Source of the DNA: Alkalibacillus aidingensis
Lineage (GTDB): Bacteria; Bacillota; Bacilli; Bacillales; Alkalibacillaceae
NCBI RefSeq assembly: GCF_014595945.1
Contig: NZ_JABXWU010000003.1
Coordinates: 148,685-212,684 of the forward strand
Direction of reading: 5' to 3'
DNA: 64,000 nt
Under the pieces are notes generated by a model that did no database searches, was not told the origin of the DNA, and saw only the letters and a program-made list of their open reading frames with translations. The translations under genes and the position numbers were made by a program. Shown here in pieces: positions 44,404 to 51,561 of the stretch; the stretch's first letter is position 1, and every line of letters begins with the position of its first letter.

Positions 44404-45175
44404 CTTCTTCTGCACCTCCGCGCATATCTTCTTCACGGATTGAACGACCATAGATCTCTTCGAAAGTCTTCTCGCTCACTTCTGATACTGGACCATCGAA
44501 AACGACTTCACCATCTCTCATACCAATAATACGATCAGCATATTCCATTGCCATATCGATAAAGTGTAAGTTGACAATTGTTGTGATCCCATCTTCTTTG
44601 TTAATCTTACGTAAATATTTCATGACCTGATGTGATGTAGGTGGATCAAGTGAGGCCACGGGCTCATCGGCCAAAATGTATTTAGGCTTTTGTGTTAAGA
44701 CACGTGCAATACTAACACGTTGCTGCTGACCACCACTTAATTCGTCCGCACGGTTATAAATCTTTTCACCAATGTTAACTCGTTTTAGGCTTTCATAAGC
44801 TAATGCTTTATCATCTTTATTAAAGAGATTGAAGACAGAACGAAAAGTTCCTGTGTGTCCTAGTCGGCCAGCTAAGACATTTTTGAACACACTATTACGC
44901 TTAACTAGATTGTAGCTTTGGAAAATCATACCGACTTTCGTACGTAAACTTCTCAATCCTCGACCTTTGTAATCAAGAATATTATCACTATCAACTCGTA
45001 ACTCGCCTGCAGTAGGGGTAACAAGACGATTAATACTACGGATAAATGTTGATTTACCAGCTCCTGATAGACCAACAATAACTACAAATTCACCATCTTC
45101 AATGGTAACATTAACATCCTTAAGACCCTGGTGGCCGTTTGGATATACTAAAGACAAATCTTTAAATTCAATCAC
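44384..45175 (-). CDS. phnC: Phosphonate-type ABC ATPase PhnC
   Basis: 263 residues, GTG at 45175 behind AGGTGAG. Walker A GLSGAGKST, signature LSGGQQQRVSIAR, Walker B YILADEPVASLDP and switch His in NLHFIDMA. LVKRNSVFKNVLAGRLG is typical of PhnC. It powers uptake of phosphonate, phosphite or a like anion. No C-P lyase or other phosphonate catabolic gene is in the window. Confidence 0.92.
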   Translation of the reverse strand: MIEFKDLSLVYPNGHQGLKDVNVTIEDGEFVVIVGLSGAGKSTFIRSINRLVTPTAGELRVDSDNILDYKGRGLRSLRTKVGMIFQSYNLVKRNSVFKNVLAGRLGHTGTFRSVFNLFNKDDKALAYESLKRVNIGEKIYNRADELSGGQQQRVSIARVLTQKPKYILADEPVASLDPPTSHQVMKYLRKINKEDGITTIVNLHFIDMAMEYADRIIGMRDGEVVFDGPVSEVSEKTFEEIYGRSIREEDMRGGAEEDVESHA

Positions 45176-45325
45176 AATTTCTCACCTCATGCCTGTTGAT
45201 TTATGTTAGTATTGTTCATTCAGACGCTAAATAATAGAATAATAGAGAATAATAAATGCTAGATTAAATTTAGATGCTTTGAATGGATCCTTCGTCTGAT
45301 AATTCGCAACCTTTTTGGATAATCT

Positions 45326-45349
45326 AAAAGGGAGGATTACTCCTCCCTT
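45326..45349 (-). terminator. Hairpin between phnD and phnC (attenuator-like)
   Basis: AAGGGAGGA-GTAA-TCCTCCCTT on the minus strand, followed by only TT then AG. Inside the operon, after the binding-protein gene, such a weak terminator usually keeps the binding protein more abundant than the membrane parts. Confidence 0.65.
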
Positions 45350-45386
45350 GCTATCAATATCTTGATGTATATAGTTATAGGTTAGA

Positions 45387-46283
45387 TTAGTCTAATGACA
45401 CGTCATCTTTGAAGCGTTCATAAGTTTCAGCTACCACATCGTACTCAGAATGTTCAGCTGTATCAATTGCATCCCAAGTGTATACCTCATTCATGATCTC
45501 AATCATATCATCGTCTTCGTTAAATGATAGGAAAGCCTCACGAATCTCTTCAACTAGATCATCATCTAGTTCTTTGATGACTGAGATCGTATCGTTTGGA
45601 ATTTCATCTGTGTAGTCGATTACGTCTAGTTCATCAAAAATATCTGGGTAATCATCTTCTAAGTTGTCACGAACATCATCAAATGTAGTTGCCACATCAG
45701 CATCACCGTCATAGACAGCAATTGCAGCAGTGTCATGTCCACCTACAGCAACTGTATCACCGAAGAATCCGTTAGTTAAATCTCCTTGTGATTCAAGGTC
45801 AAACATGTCCATCAATTGAGAAGCAGGGAATAAGAAACCTGATGTTGATGTTGCATCTGCATACGCCCAAGTTTTACCTTCTAAATCTTCAAGGGATTCA
45901 ATACCAGAATCGGAGCGAACAACATATTGTGCTTTATAAGTAGAATCACCGTGTCTAATAGATTTTAAGATTACTTCTACGTCATAGTCTTCATTAGCAA
46001 TGACATACCCAAACGCCGGAATAAATCCGATATGAACTTGCTGTGAGCCCATTCCTTCAACCAATGCGTTGTAGTTGGTCATGGTACGTGGTTCAACTTC
46101 CTTGCCTAAAATTTCAGCTAATTCCTCAGCCAGTGGTTCAACGGTCTCTGCGATCGTGTCAGAGTCTTGTGAAGGAACAAACCCCATAACTAATTCATCC
46201 GGGTTTCCTTCATCAGCAGACGACCCACAAGCTGCTAGAAACGTCATAAGTGCTAAAGCAGTTACCATAAGGAACTTTTTCAA
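45387..46283 (-). CDS. phnD: Phosphonate-type ABC substrate-binding lipoprotein PhnD
   Basis: 298 residues, ATG at 46283 behind AAGGGGGAG. Lipobox LAAC (Cys19). The PhnD pattern is clear: LVMGFVPSQDSDTIAETVEPLAEELAEILG, MTNYNALVEGMGSQQVHIGFIPAFGYV, GKTWAYADATSTSGFLFP and GGHDTAAIAVYDGDADVATTFDD. The Ser/Thr/His residues in these segments form the oxyanion pocket in the family. Very acidic. First gene of the operon. Confidence 0.92.
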   Translation of the reverse strand: MKKFLMVTALALMTFLAACGSSADEGNPDELVMGFVPSQDSDTIAETVEPLAEELAEILGKEVEPRTMTNYNALVEGMGSQQVHIGFIPAFGYVIANEDYDVEVILKSIRHGDSTYKAQYVVRSDSGIESLEDLEGKTWAYADATSTSGFLFPASQLMDMFDLESQGDLTNGFFGDTVAVGGHDTAAIAVYDGDADVATTFDDVRDNLEDDYPDIFDELDVIDYTDEIPNDTISVIKELDDDLVEEIREAFLSFNEDDDMIEIMNEVYTWDAIDTAEHSEYDVVAETYERFKDDVSLD

Positions 46284-46331
46284 AACTGTCTCCCCCTTAA
46301 AATATTCAAAATATTATTTCGAAACAACTTT

Positions 46332-46360
46332 ATTATAAATAATATGACACATTAGTACAA
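46332..46360 (-). promoter_or_regulatory. SigA-type promoter of the phnD operon
   Basis: On the minus strand TTGTAC (46360-46355), 17 bases, TATAAT (46337-46332). I see no clear Pho box (TTAACA repeats) upstream. Confidence 0.7.
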
Positions 46361-46401
46361 CATAATTTTAAAAATTTGAGACAAATTTACGATTTCTTAA
46401 C

Positions 46402-46437
46402 AAAAAACGTGACACAAGTCGAATTGTGTCACGTTTT
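46402..46437 (-). terminator. Terminator after the DUF3813-like gene
   Basis: AAAACGTGACACAA / TTGTGTCACGTTTT, loop of six, then TTTTTT on the minus strand. Confidence 0.9.
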
Positions 46438-46470
46438 AGTGGGTAATGATCGATCATTAACATTATTTGA

Positions 46471-46668
46471 TTATTGATGGTGGGTTCTTAATTCGTTCTC
46501 CAATTCTTGTAGTTCCTGCTGTTCTTCTGGAGTGCTTTGTTCATAAGCGGATTGAATTGCATCGTGCACGGCTTGAAGTTCTTTTTCGTCTGGTTGATTT
46601 TGGCGATTGTTTCGGTTCGTTAAATTTTGAACTGCTTGTCTCGCTTGGTTAAGGAAGTTGTTTTCCAT
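46471..46668 (-). CDS. DUF3813-like small helical protein
   Basis: 65 residues, ATG at 46668 behind AGAGGAGG. All-helical, Gln/Glu/Asn-rich: FLNQARQAVQNLTN, then AVHDAIQSAYEQSTPEEQQELQELENEL. This order fits small DUF3813 proteins of Bacillus found near yitU. The start codon directly follows the stop of the tiny gene before it. Function unknown. Confidence 0.75.
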   Translation of the reverse strand: MENNFLNQARQAVQNLTNRNNRQNQPDEKELQAVHDAIQSAYEQSTPEEQQELQELENELRTHHQ

Positions 46669-46794
46669 TTAAAATCCTCCTCTGGTGTGAATATCCGCTT
46701 CTCTTCGCTTCCGCTCCTGATCGGTGAATTTTCGTTGACCTGTTTTCGTGTTCCCACGCTTATTTGGTTGCACTTCCTCTTTTTTATGGCGCAT
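46669..46794 (-). CDS. Tiny basic protein (41 aa), unrecognised
   Basis: ATG at 46794 lies behind a very strong AAAGGAGGAG site, and the frame runs 41 codons to TAA at 46671-46669, the base before the next ATG. The product starts M-R-H-K-K-E-E-V-Q-P-N-K-R-G and is rich in Arg, Lys and Gly (KTGQRKFTDQERKRREADIH). No domain or membrane segment. Position, ribosome site and tight stop-start junction support a real gene, co-translated with the DUF3813-like protein. The charge suggests nucleic-acid or ribosome contact; that is a guess. Confidence 0.7.
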   Translation of the reverse strand: MRHKKEEVQPNKRGNTKTGQRKFTDQERKRREADIHTRGGF

Positions 46795-46927
46795 GAAGCT
46801 CCTCCTTTAAAGGGACCCAATTAAAACCTGAGCTGTCGTTAACGATCTCAGATCCATATAAAAAATCTGAACACGAATAGATCGCGTTCAGGTATAGTGT
46901 GTGTGGAATAGTTTATATTATAATTGG

Positions 46928-47764
46928 TTATTTTTTCGTTAAAGCTGGCTTAGGTAAATTTAGGTAAGTCTCAAGGAATTCAGCAACACCATCTCGGTGG
47001 TTGGTATTGGTAATTTCATTGGCTAAATTTTTCAATTCAGTAATTCCATTCCCCATTGCAACCCCGACTCCGGCATAATCGATCATTTCAAAGTCATTAT
47101 CTTCATCACCAAAAGCAATAATTCGTTCTTTAGGTATGTCATAATACTTAGCAATTTTATGAACCCCAACTGCTTTATGCATGTCTGAACGGATCACTTC
47201 AATGACGTGGAATGGTGCACCCCATTTACGATGATCAATAATGGACTGGTGGCGATCAGTTAGTATTTGGCGAATTTGATTAACTCGGTCATCAAATGGA
47301 TGAATGAGTACAGAGGAAGGATCATCCGCTAAATTGGTTTTCATATTACCGAAAATAGCAGGTGAATCTAATCCCACTTGGAAAAAATCCGTAATTGAAT
47401 GATTATTGTTAAACTCAATATACACCTGATCCATAATCTCAGCTAGAATATTTTGCACACCAACATCATAACACGTATCAATGATGTCATACGCCACATT
47501 TTTAGGTAATGGAGAATGCAAATGGTCCCAGTTCTTTTTTTTAGGATGGTGAATAAGTGCTCCATTCATGTTCACAATAGGAGTATCCAATGCCATTTGC
47601 TCGTAAAATTGTCTACTAACGCGGAATGGCCTTCCAGTTGCTATTGCTACAATATGTCCAGCCTCTTTGGCAGCTTTAATAGTCTCTAACGTTCTATTGG
47701 AAATGATTTTATCGTCATTAAGTAACGTACCATCTAAATCGAGAGCGATTAAATGTCTATCCAT
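46928..47764 (-). CDS. yitU: Cof-type HAD phosphatase YitU
   Basis: 278 residues, ATG at 47764 behind AGGTGAA. HAD motif I DLDGTLLND (nucleophile Asp at 9), motif II in AIATGRP, motif III Lys (HKAVGVHK) and motif IV GDEDNDFEM. The large C2-type cap between motifs II and III marks the Cof class, which acts on sugar phosphates, FMN or similar. Its place beside yitV and yitW matches B. subtilis yitU, reported as a flavin-nucleotide phosphatase. Confidence 0.9.
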   Translation of the reverse strand: MDRHLIALDLDGTLLNDDKIISNRTLETIKAAKEAGHIVAIATGRPFRVSRQFYEQMALDTPIVNMNGALIHHPKKKNWDHLHSPLPKNVAYDIIDTCYDVGVQNILAEIMDQVYIEFNNNHSITDFFQVGLDSPAIFGNMKTNLADDPSSVLIHPFDDRVNQIRQILTDRHQSIIDHRKWGAPFHVIEVIRSDMHKAVGVHKIAKYYDIPKERIIAFGDEDNDFEMIDYAGVGVAMGNGITELKNLANEITNTNHRDGVAEFLETYLNLPKPALTKK

Positions 47765-47933
47765 ACCGGTTTCACCTCAATTTCCTCATTGTCTTTTTTC
47801 TAATTAAAATATCATATCATATTTTTATGAGTATGTCACTTTAGCTATGTCAAAAGGGTTAAGCGTAATTGTTTGAGAGCTTTTAGGATATCATTTATTA
47901 TGGTTATAAAATGATTTTAGGGGGCTTATTGAC

Positions 47934-48698
47934 ATGGCAGTAGTTATAGAAGAGAGACAAATTGAACATATTCCAACTTTAATTGTACATAATCAAACAC
48001 AGCAAGTTGCTCCTTTACCAGTAATCGTCTATTTTCACGGATTTACAAGTGCAAAGGAACAGAATCTATCCCTTGCCTACTTGTTAGCCGATATTGGATA
48101 TCGTGTTGTCTTACCTGATGCCATGCATCATGGTGCACGACGTGGTGAGGTAAATGAAGATCAAATTCAGTTTGACTTTTGGAAAATAGTTGAGCAGAAT
48201 TTAGTCGATTTACATATGATTAATTCATGGTTAATACAAAATGGTCTAGTAGAGAGTGGACGTTTAGGGATTGCCGGAACGAGTATGGGTGGTATGACTA
48301 CTGCAGCTGCCTTAACGCAATATTCTTGGATTCAAGCGGTCGGAATGATGATGGGGTCTGCTAAAGCTCAGGATATGGCTCGTTATCTTCTAAAAGGTAT
48401 CGAACAACAAGGTATTGAGATCCCCTTTAGTGAAGCTGAGCTTGAAACGCAACTAGCTGCCCTTAGGAAAATTGACTTATCAGAGCAACCAGAATCGATT
48501 GATGGACGTCCATTATTTATCTGGCATGGTGATCAAGACCCAGTTGTACCATTTAGTCATGCTCAAGAGTTTTTTGAAGAACTTGAAGCATTAGGTATGG
48601 ATGAACATGTAGAGTTTGTACGTGAACATGGGCGCGATCACAAGGTGAGTCGTCAGGCGATGCTTCAGTTAACTGACTGGTTCAAAAGACACTTATAG
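47934..48698 (+). CDS. yitV: Alpha/beta-hydrolase YitV (esterase-like)
   Basis: 254 residues, ATG at 47934 behind AGGGGGC. PVIVYFHGFTSAKEQN gives the oxyanion region, GIAGTSMGGM holds the nucleophile Ser, WHGDQDPVVPF the acid Asp, and GRDHKVS the catalytic His. Cytoplasmic; substrate unknown. Next to yitU and yitW as in B. subtilis. Confidence 0.9.
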   Translation: MAVVIEERQIEHIPTLIVHNQTQQVAPLPVIVYFHGFTSAKEQNLSLAYLLADIGYRVVLPDAMHHGARRGEVNEDQIQFDFWKIVEQNLVDLHMINSWLIQNGLVESGRLGIAGTSMGGMTTAAALTQYSWIQAVGMMMGSAKAQDMARYLLKGIEQQGIEIPFSEAELETQLAALRKIDLSEQPESIDGRPLFIWHGDQDPVVPFSHAQEFFEELEALGMDEHVEFVREHGRDHKVSRQAMLQLTDWFKRHL

Positions 48699-48773
48699 TT
48701 CACAGGATTTCACTTTAAAATATCCATGATCACGTTTATAATGTAGATAGAATGGTTGAAGGAGGAGTAAAAG

Positions 48774-49085
48774 ATGGATCAAGCATTAGAAGAGAATCTT
48801 TGGGGTGCCGTTGAAAACGTTATTGACCCTGAGTTAGGGATTGATATTGTTAATTTAGGGCTTGTTTACAACATCGATTTAGATGAAAATGGCTTGGCAA
48901 CTGTTACCATGACGTTAACAGCAATGGGTTGCCCATTAGCTGCGACGATTGAATCAGATGTTAAAAATGCACTTTCCGATATACCAGAAGTATCTGATGT
49001 TGAAGTAAATATTGTTTGGAATCCACCTTGGACAAAAGATCGTATGTCACGTTATGCGAAGATCGCATTAGGAATTCCGGACTAA
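48774..49085 (+). CDS. yitW: YitW, MIP18/DUF59 (SufT-like) Fe-S assembly protein
   Basis: 103 residues, ATG at 48774 behind AAGGAGGAG. NVIDPELGIDIVNLGLVYNI is the DUF59 mark; the reactive Cys is in LTAMGCPLA. VWNPPWTKDRMS and a short end complete the single domain. It helps mature iron-sulfur proteins. Confidence 0.92.
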   Translation: MDQALEENLWGAVENVIDPELGIDIVNLGLVYNIDLDENGLATVTMTLTAMGCPLAATIESDVKNALSDIPEVSDVEVNIVWNPPWTKDRMSRYAKIALGIPD

Positions 49086-49102
49086 GTCGATATAGTTTTA
49101 TT

Positions 49103-49145
49103 AAAAACAGCCTGTATGGGACGATCCCGTACAGGCTGTTTTTTG
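49103..49145 (+). terminator. Terminator after yitW
   Basis: ACAGCCTGTATGGGA / TCCCGTACAGGCTGT with a CGA loop and six Ts. Confidence 0.95.
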
Positions 49146-49156
49146 TTGGATATTCA

Positions 49157-49290
49157 TTGATGAATGAGCGTTTTTATGATGAATAAGTCTGATTAATTGA
49201 TGAAAGAGCAATTTTAATATTGAATAACTCCCTGTAATTAATGAATTAGGAGAACTACTATTGAATCTTCAAAAATAATTGTGGAATCCA
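49157..49290. repeat. A/T-rich periodic array, core TTGAAT/ATGAAT, period 19-21 bp
   Basis: TGAAT-type cores begin at 49161, 49180, 49201 (TGAAA), 49221, 49242, 49262 and 49283 (GGAAT). Steps are 19, 21, 20, 21, 20 and 21. The bases between cores differ from copy to copy. The array runs without a break into the G+C-rich array that follows, at nearly the same period. Confidence 0.75.
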
Positions 49291-49590
49291 GCGCTCAAGA
49301 CGCTGACTGTCCGACCGCCACGGTGTTTAGTCTGACGTTCAGGGCAATGATCCGACTGTTGCGTGAGATAGTCCGGCACTCAGCAGACTTGATCCGACTG
49401 TCGCGTGAGATAGTCCGGCACTCAGCAGACTTGATCCGACTGTCGCGTGAGATAGTCCGGCACTCAGCAGACTTGATCCGACTGTCACGTGAGATAGTCC
49501 GACGCTCAGCAGACTCAATCCGATCGTTACGCGACATAGTCCGACGTTCAGCACGCAAGTCCGACCACACATAGATCCCAACAATCCAAC
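49287..49590. repeat. G+C-rich periodic array, core TCCGAC, period 20-21 bp with 42-bp dimer
   Basis: Cores TCCGAC/TCCGGC/TCTGAC begin at 49310, 49331, 49351, 49372, 49393, 49414, 49435, 49456, 49477, 49498, 49519, 49540 and 49560: steps of 21 with two of 20. Ragged copies stand at both ends (49287, 49585). In the middle, two unit types alternate, TGATCCGACTGTCGCGTGAGA and TAGTCCGGCACTCAGCAGACT in pattern, giving a 42-base higher repeat that is almost perfect over three rounds. Since 21 is a multiple of three, both strands show long open frames of repeated Arg/Ser words, but they lack ribosome sites. The array lies between yitW and uppP and is much richer in G+C than its surroundings. Confidence 0.92.
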
Positions 49591-49606
49591 GTTAACGAGC
49601 CATCGA

Positions 49607-50419
49607 TTATAGAAAAATCAGTGCTAAAACACCTATACCCATACAGTAATAGGCGAAATACTTAAGGTTACCTGAAGTCATCACGTTAATAAAGAATAAT
49701 AAAGCAAAGTATGACGCAAATATGGCACCGATTAGAGCGATGACGTATAAGATAAATTGACTGGAAATAGCTGGGTCACTTAAAACGTCATTTGTCGCAA
49801 ACACCATCGTTCCAAGGCTAACCGGGATATACATTAAAAAGGAAAACTTTAGGGCACTACGGCGTTTTAAACCAACTAACATAGCTGCAACAATAGTCGC
49901 TCCTGATCGACTAATACCAGGTAATAAAGCAATTGATTGAGCAAACCCAATAATAATCGCATCCTTGATGGTCATTTCAGCATCATCTTTGTACCCTTTT
50001 AAATTCCTAATAATCCAAAGTGCGATGGCGGTTAGGATTAACGTGATTCCTACTAATTTAACGTGATCAAAAATACTTCCAATCATATCCTCAAAAAGAA
50101 CACCAATTAAACCAGCTGGAATGGTCGCGATGAATAGTAAGAATAGATAGTAAAACTCTTGGCGATTTTCTTCCTCACGTTTAAATAAAAAAGCGGTTCC
50201 ATTAATCATTAACGACAAAATATCTTTTCGATAGACAATTAATACAGCTATTAGTGAACCAAAATTTATAAAGGCTTCAAAAGTTACCCCGGGGAGATCA
50301 ATATCGAGAATAGATCTAAGCATTAATAAATGACCACTCGATGAAATGGGGATAGGTTCTGTAAAGCCTTGGAAAAGTCCTAGAAAGAAAAATTGAATAA
50401 TTTCGATTAGGTCAGACAT
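49607..50419 (-). CDS. uppP: Undecaprenyl-diphosphatase UppP (BacA)
   Basis: 270 residues, ATG at 50419 behind AGGAGAGTG. A multispanning membrane enzyme that dephosphorylates undecaprenyl pyrophosphate, recycling the lipid carrier of wall synthesis; it also gives bacitracin tolerance. GLFQGFTEPIPISSSGHLL and LLPGISRSGATIVAAMLVGLKR are the two active-site segments. The usual E-F-L/W-L-P-I-S-S-S-G-H reads E-P-I-P-I here, a mild variant. Confidence 0.92.
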   Translation of the reverse strand: MSDLIEIIQFFFLGLFQGFTEPIPISSSGHLLMLRSILDIDLPGVTFEAFINFGSLIAVLIVYRKDILSLMINGTAFLFKREEENRQEFYYLFLLFIATIPAGLIGVLFEDMIGSIFDHVKLVGITLILTAIALWIIRNLKGYKDDAEMTIKDAIIIGFAQSIALLPGISRSGATIVAAMLVGLKRRSALKFSFLMYIPVSLGTMVFATNDVLSDPAISSQFILYVIALIGAIFASYFALLFFINVMTSGNLKYFAYYCMGIGVLALIFL

Positions 50420-50540
50420 ATGGCACTCTCCTTAATTGGATACTTTTTAACCGGGTTAGATTTGAACAAATAAACTTCCCTAACTGGGTCACGTGTCACT
50501 CTTTGGTTGAATACACTGTAACGTGAAAGGGGAGGTTACA

Positions 50541-50849
50541 TTGGCGCATAGTTCAAAAGCTCAGACGTATAATTTATGTAAAAACCATCTTAAACAGCAT
50601 GTTATAGTAGAGACTACGATGGGGGAACAGATTGAAGGTGTCGTCATTGATTTAGATGATGAACATGTCCACCTTGTCGTACCGTCTCATCATGGCACAC
50701 AACATATGCCAGGAATGGGGCAGCCGTATCGTTATCCATTTGGATATGGTTTCGGATACGGGTATCCACCATATGGATATGGTTATGGTCTAAGCCGTTT
50801 AATTATTCCATTAACCTTTGTTGCTGCCTTAAGCGCCTTGCCATGGTAA
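50541..50849 (+). CDS. Small protein with Sm-like N-terminus and Gly-Tyr-Pro tail
   Basis: 102 residues from TTG 50541, five bases behind AAAGGGGAGG; a GTG at 50523 lies before that site and is rejected. Residues 10-50 (NHLKQHVIVETTMGEQIEGVVIDLDDEHVHLVVPS) look like a short Sm-type beta barrel. Then comes a Gly-Tyr-Pro-rich part (YPFGYGFGYGYPPYGYGYG) and a hydrophobic end. This composition is typical of spore-coat or spore-surface proteins; that role is inferred. Confidence 0.75.
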   Translation: MAHSSKAQTYNLCKNHLKQHVIVETTMGEQIEGVVIDLDDEHVHLVVPSHHGTQHMPGMGQPYRYPFGYGFGYGYPPYGYGYGLSRLIIPLTFVAALSALPW

Positions 50850-50866
50850 AGTTGTGAAATATAAAA

Positions 50867-50904
50867 GAGGTTGACTTAGAAGTCTTAACGAATAAGTCAA
50901 CCTC
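50867..50904. terminator. Terminator between convergent genes
   Basis: GAGGTTGACTTA / TAAGTCAACCTC with a 14-base loop; the T-rich tail is on the minus strand (CTTTTAT). Confidence 0.75.
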
Positions 50905-50909
50905 AAACC

Positions 50910-51089
50910 TTAATTATCTGATTGTTCCTTAAGTACGCCTTCACCTAAAATGACGGTTACTAATGAAAACGTTACAGCCAAAGCTATCGTCCCAGTCACA
51001 TTAAACTCTTGACCAGACATGCTTCCAATAACGTAGACGATCATTGCACTAAGCAAAAAGCTCCATACAGCAGTCCAAATTAAGCGCAT
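50910..51089 (-). CDS. yjzD: YjzD-like DUF2929 membrane protein
   Basis: 59 residues from ATG 51089 (M-R-L-I-W-T) with GAGGTG seven bases ahead; a GTG three codons upstream is part of that site. Two hydrophobic helices (3-22 and 31-50). Size, the WT(A)xWSFLLS start and its place just before med and fabH match B. subtilis YjzD. Confidence 0.8.
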   Translation of the reverse strand: MRLIWTAVWSFLLSAMIVYVIGSMSGQEFNVTGTIALAVTFSLVTVILGEGVLKEQSDN

Positions 51090-51209
51090 ATTCTTCACCT
51101 CATTTATCTATACATTCCATATAATAGTTTACCAAAGGTTTTAATAAAAATAAATATAAAAATTTTGAGCTTGTTTTATGATTGGAAACTAATTTTTAAG
51201 GGGATATAA

Positions 51210-51491
51210 ATGATGAAAGTATTTGTCTATCCTTGTTTTAGCCCTTTAGGGTATCAACTAGTTGAGTATTTCTTGAACAGTGGCGTTAAAGTTGTAGGTT
51301 CTGGAACTTTAGAGTCGGATGAGGAGACGTTTTACTTTATGAGTGTTGGTAGAAACGCAAACTTTAATTATACTGAGTTCACTGATTTAGATCGTGATGA
51401 GTGTTTTGACCAAGCTTATCTCATTAATTCTGAATTAGAGGTACGTGCTAAGCAAGTGATTACTGTCCATACATCTGAAGATAAACAATGA
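51210..51491 (+). CDS. Short protein resembling a truncated Rossmann/epimerase N-terminus
   Basis: 93 residues, ATG at 51210 (another at 51213) behind AAGGGG. The start MKVFVYPCFSPLGYQLVEYFLNSGVKVVG has the beta-alpha-beta rhythm of an NAD-binding fold, but its glycine loop is degenerate (Y-P-C-F-S-P-L-G). After about 50 residues the similarity stops. B. subtilis has yjaU, which I recall as a larger epimerase-like protein, at this place before med. This may be a shrunken relative; that is inference. It ends 70 bases before the med start. Confidence 0.6.
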   Translation: MMKVFVYPCFSPLGYQLVEYFLNSGVKVVGSGTLESDEETFYFMSVGRNANFNYTEFTDLDRDECFDQAYLINSELEVRAKQVITVHTSEDKQ

Positions 51492-51561
51492 TAAGGTCTT
51501 GCTATTTTCTGTTTTTACTCCCACAATGAGTATAGATGATGTAGTATCGGAGTGTTGGACG

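Noticed and set aside
46620..46820. 66-codon minus-strand frame (MGPFKGGAS...)
   Set aside because: It runs across the start of the DUF3813-like gene and lacks its own ribosome site; the 41-codon frame at 46669-46794 has a strong one and ends exactly at the next start.
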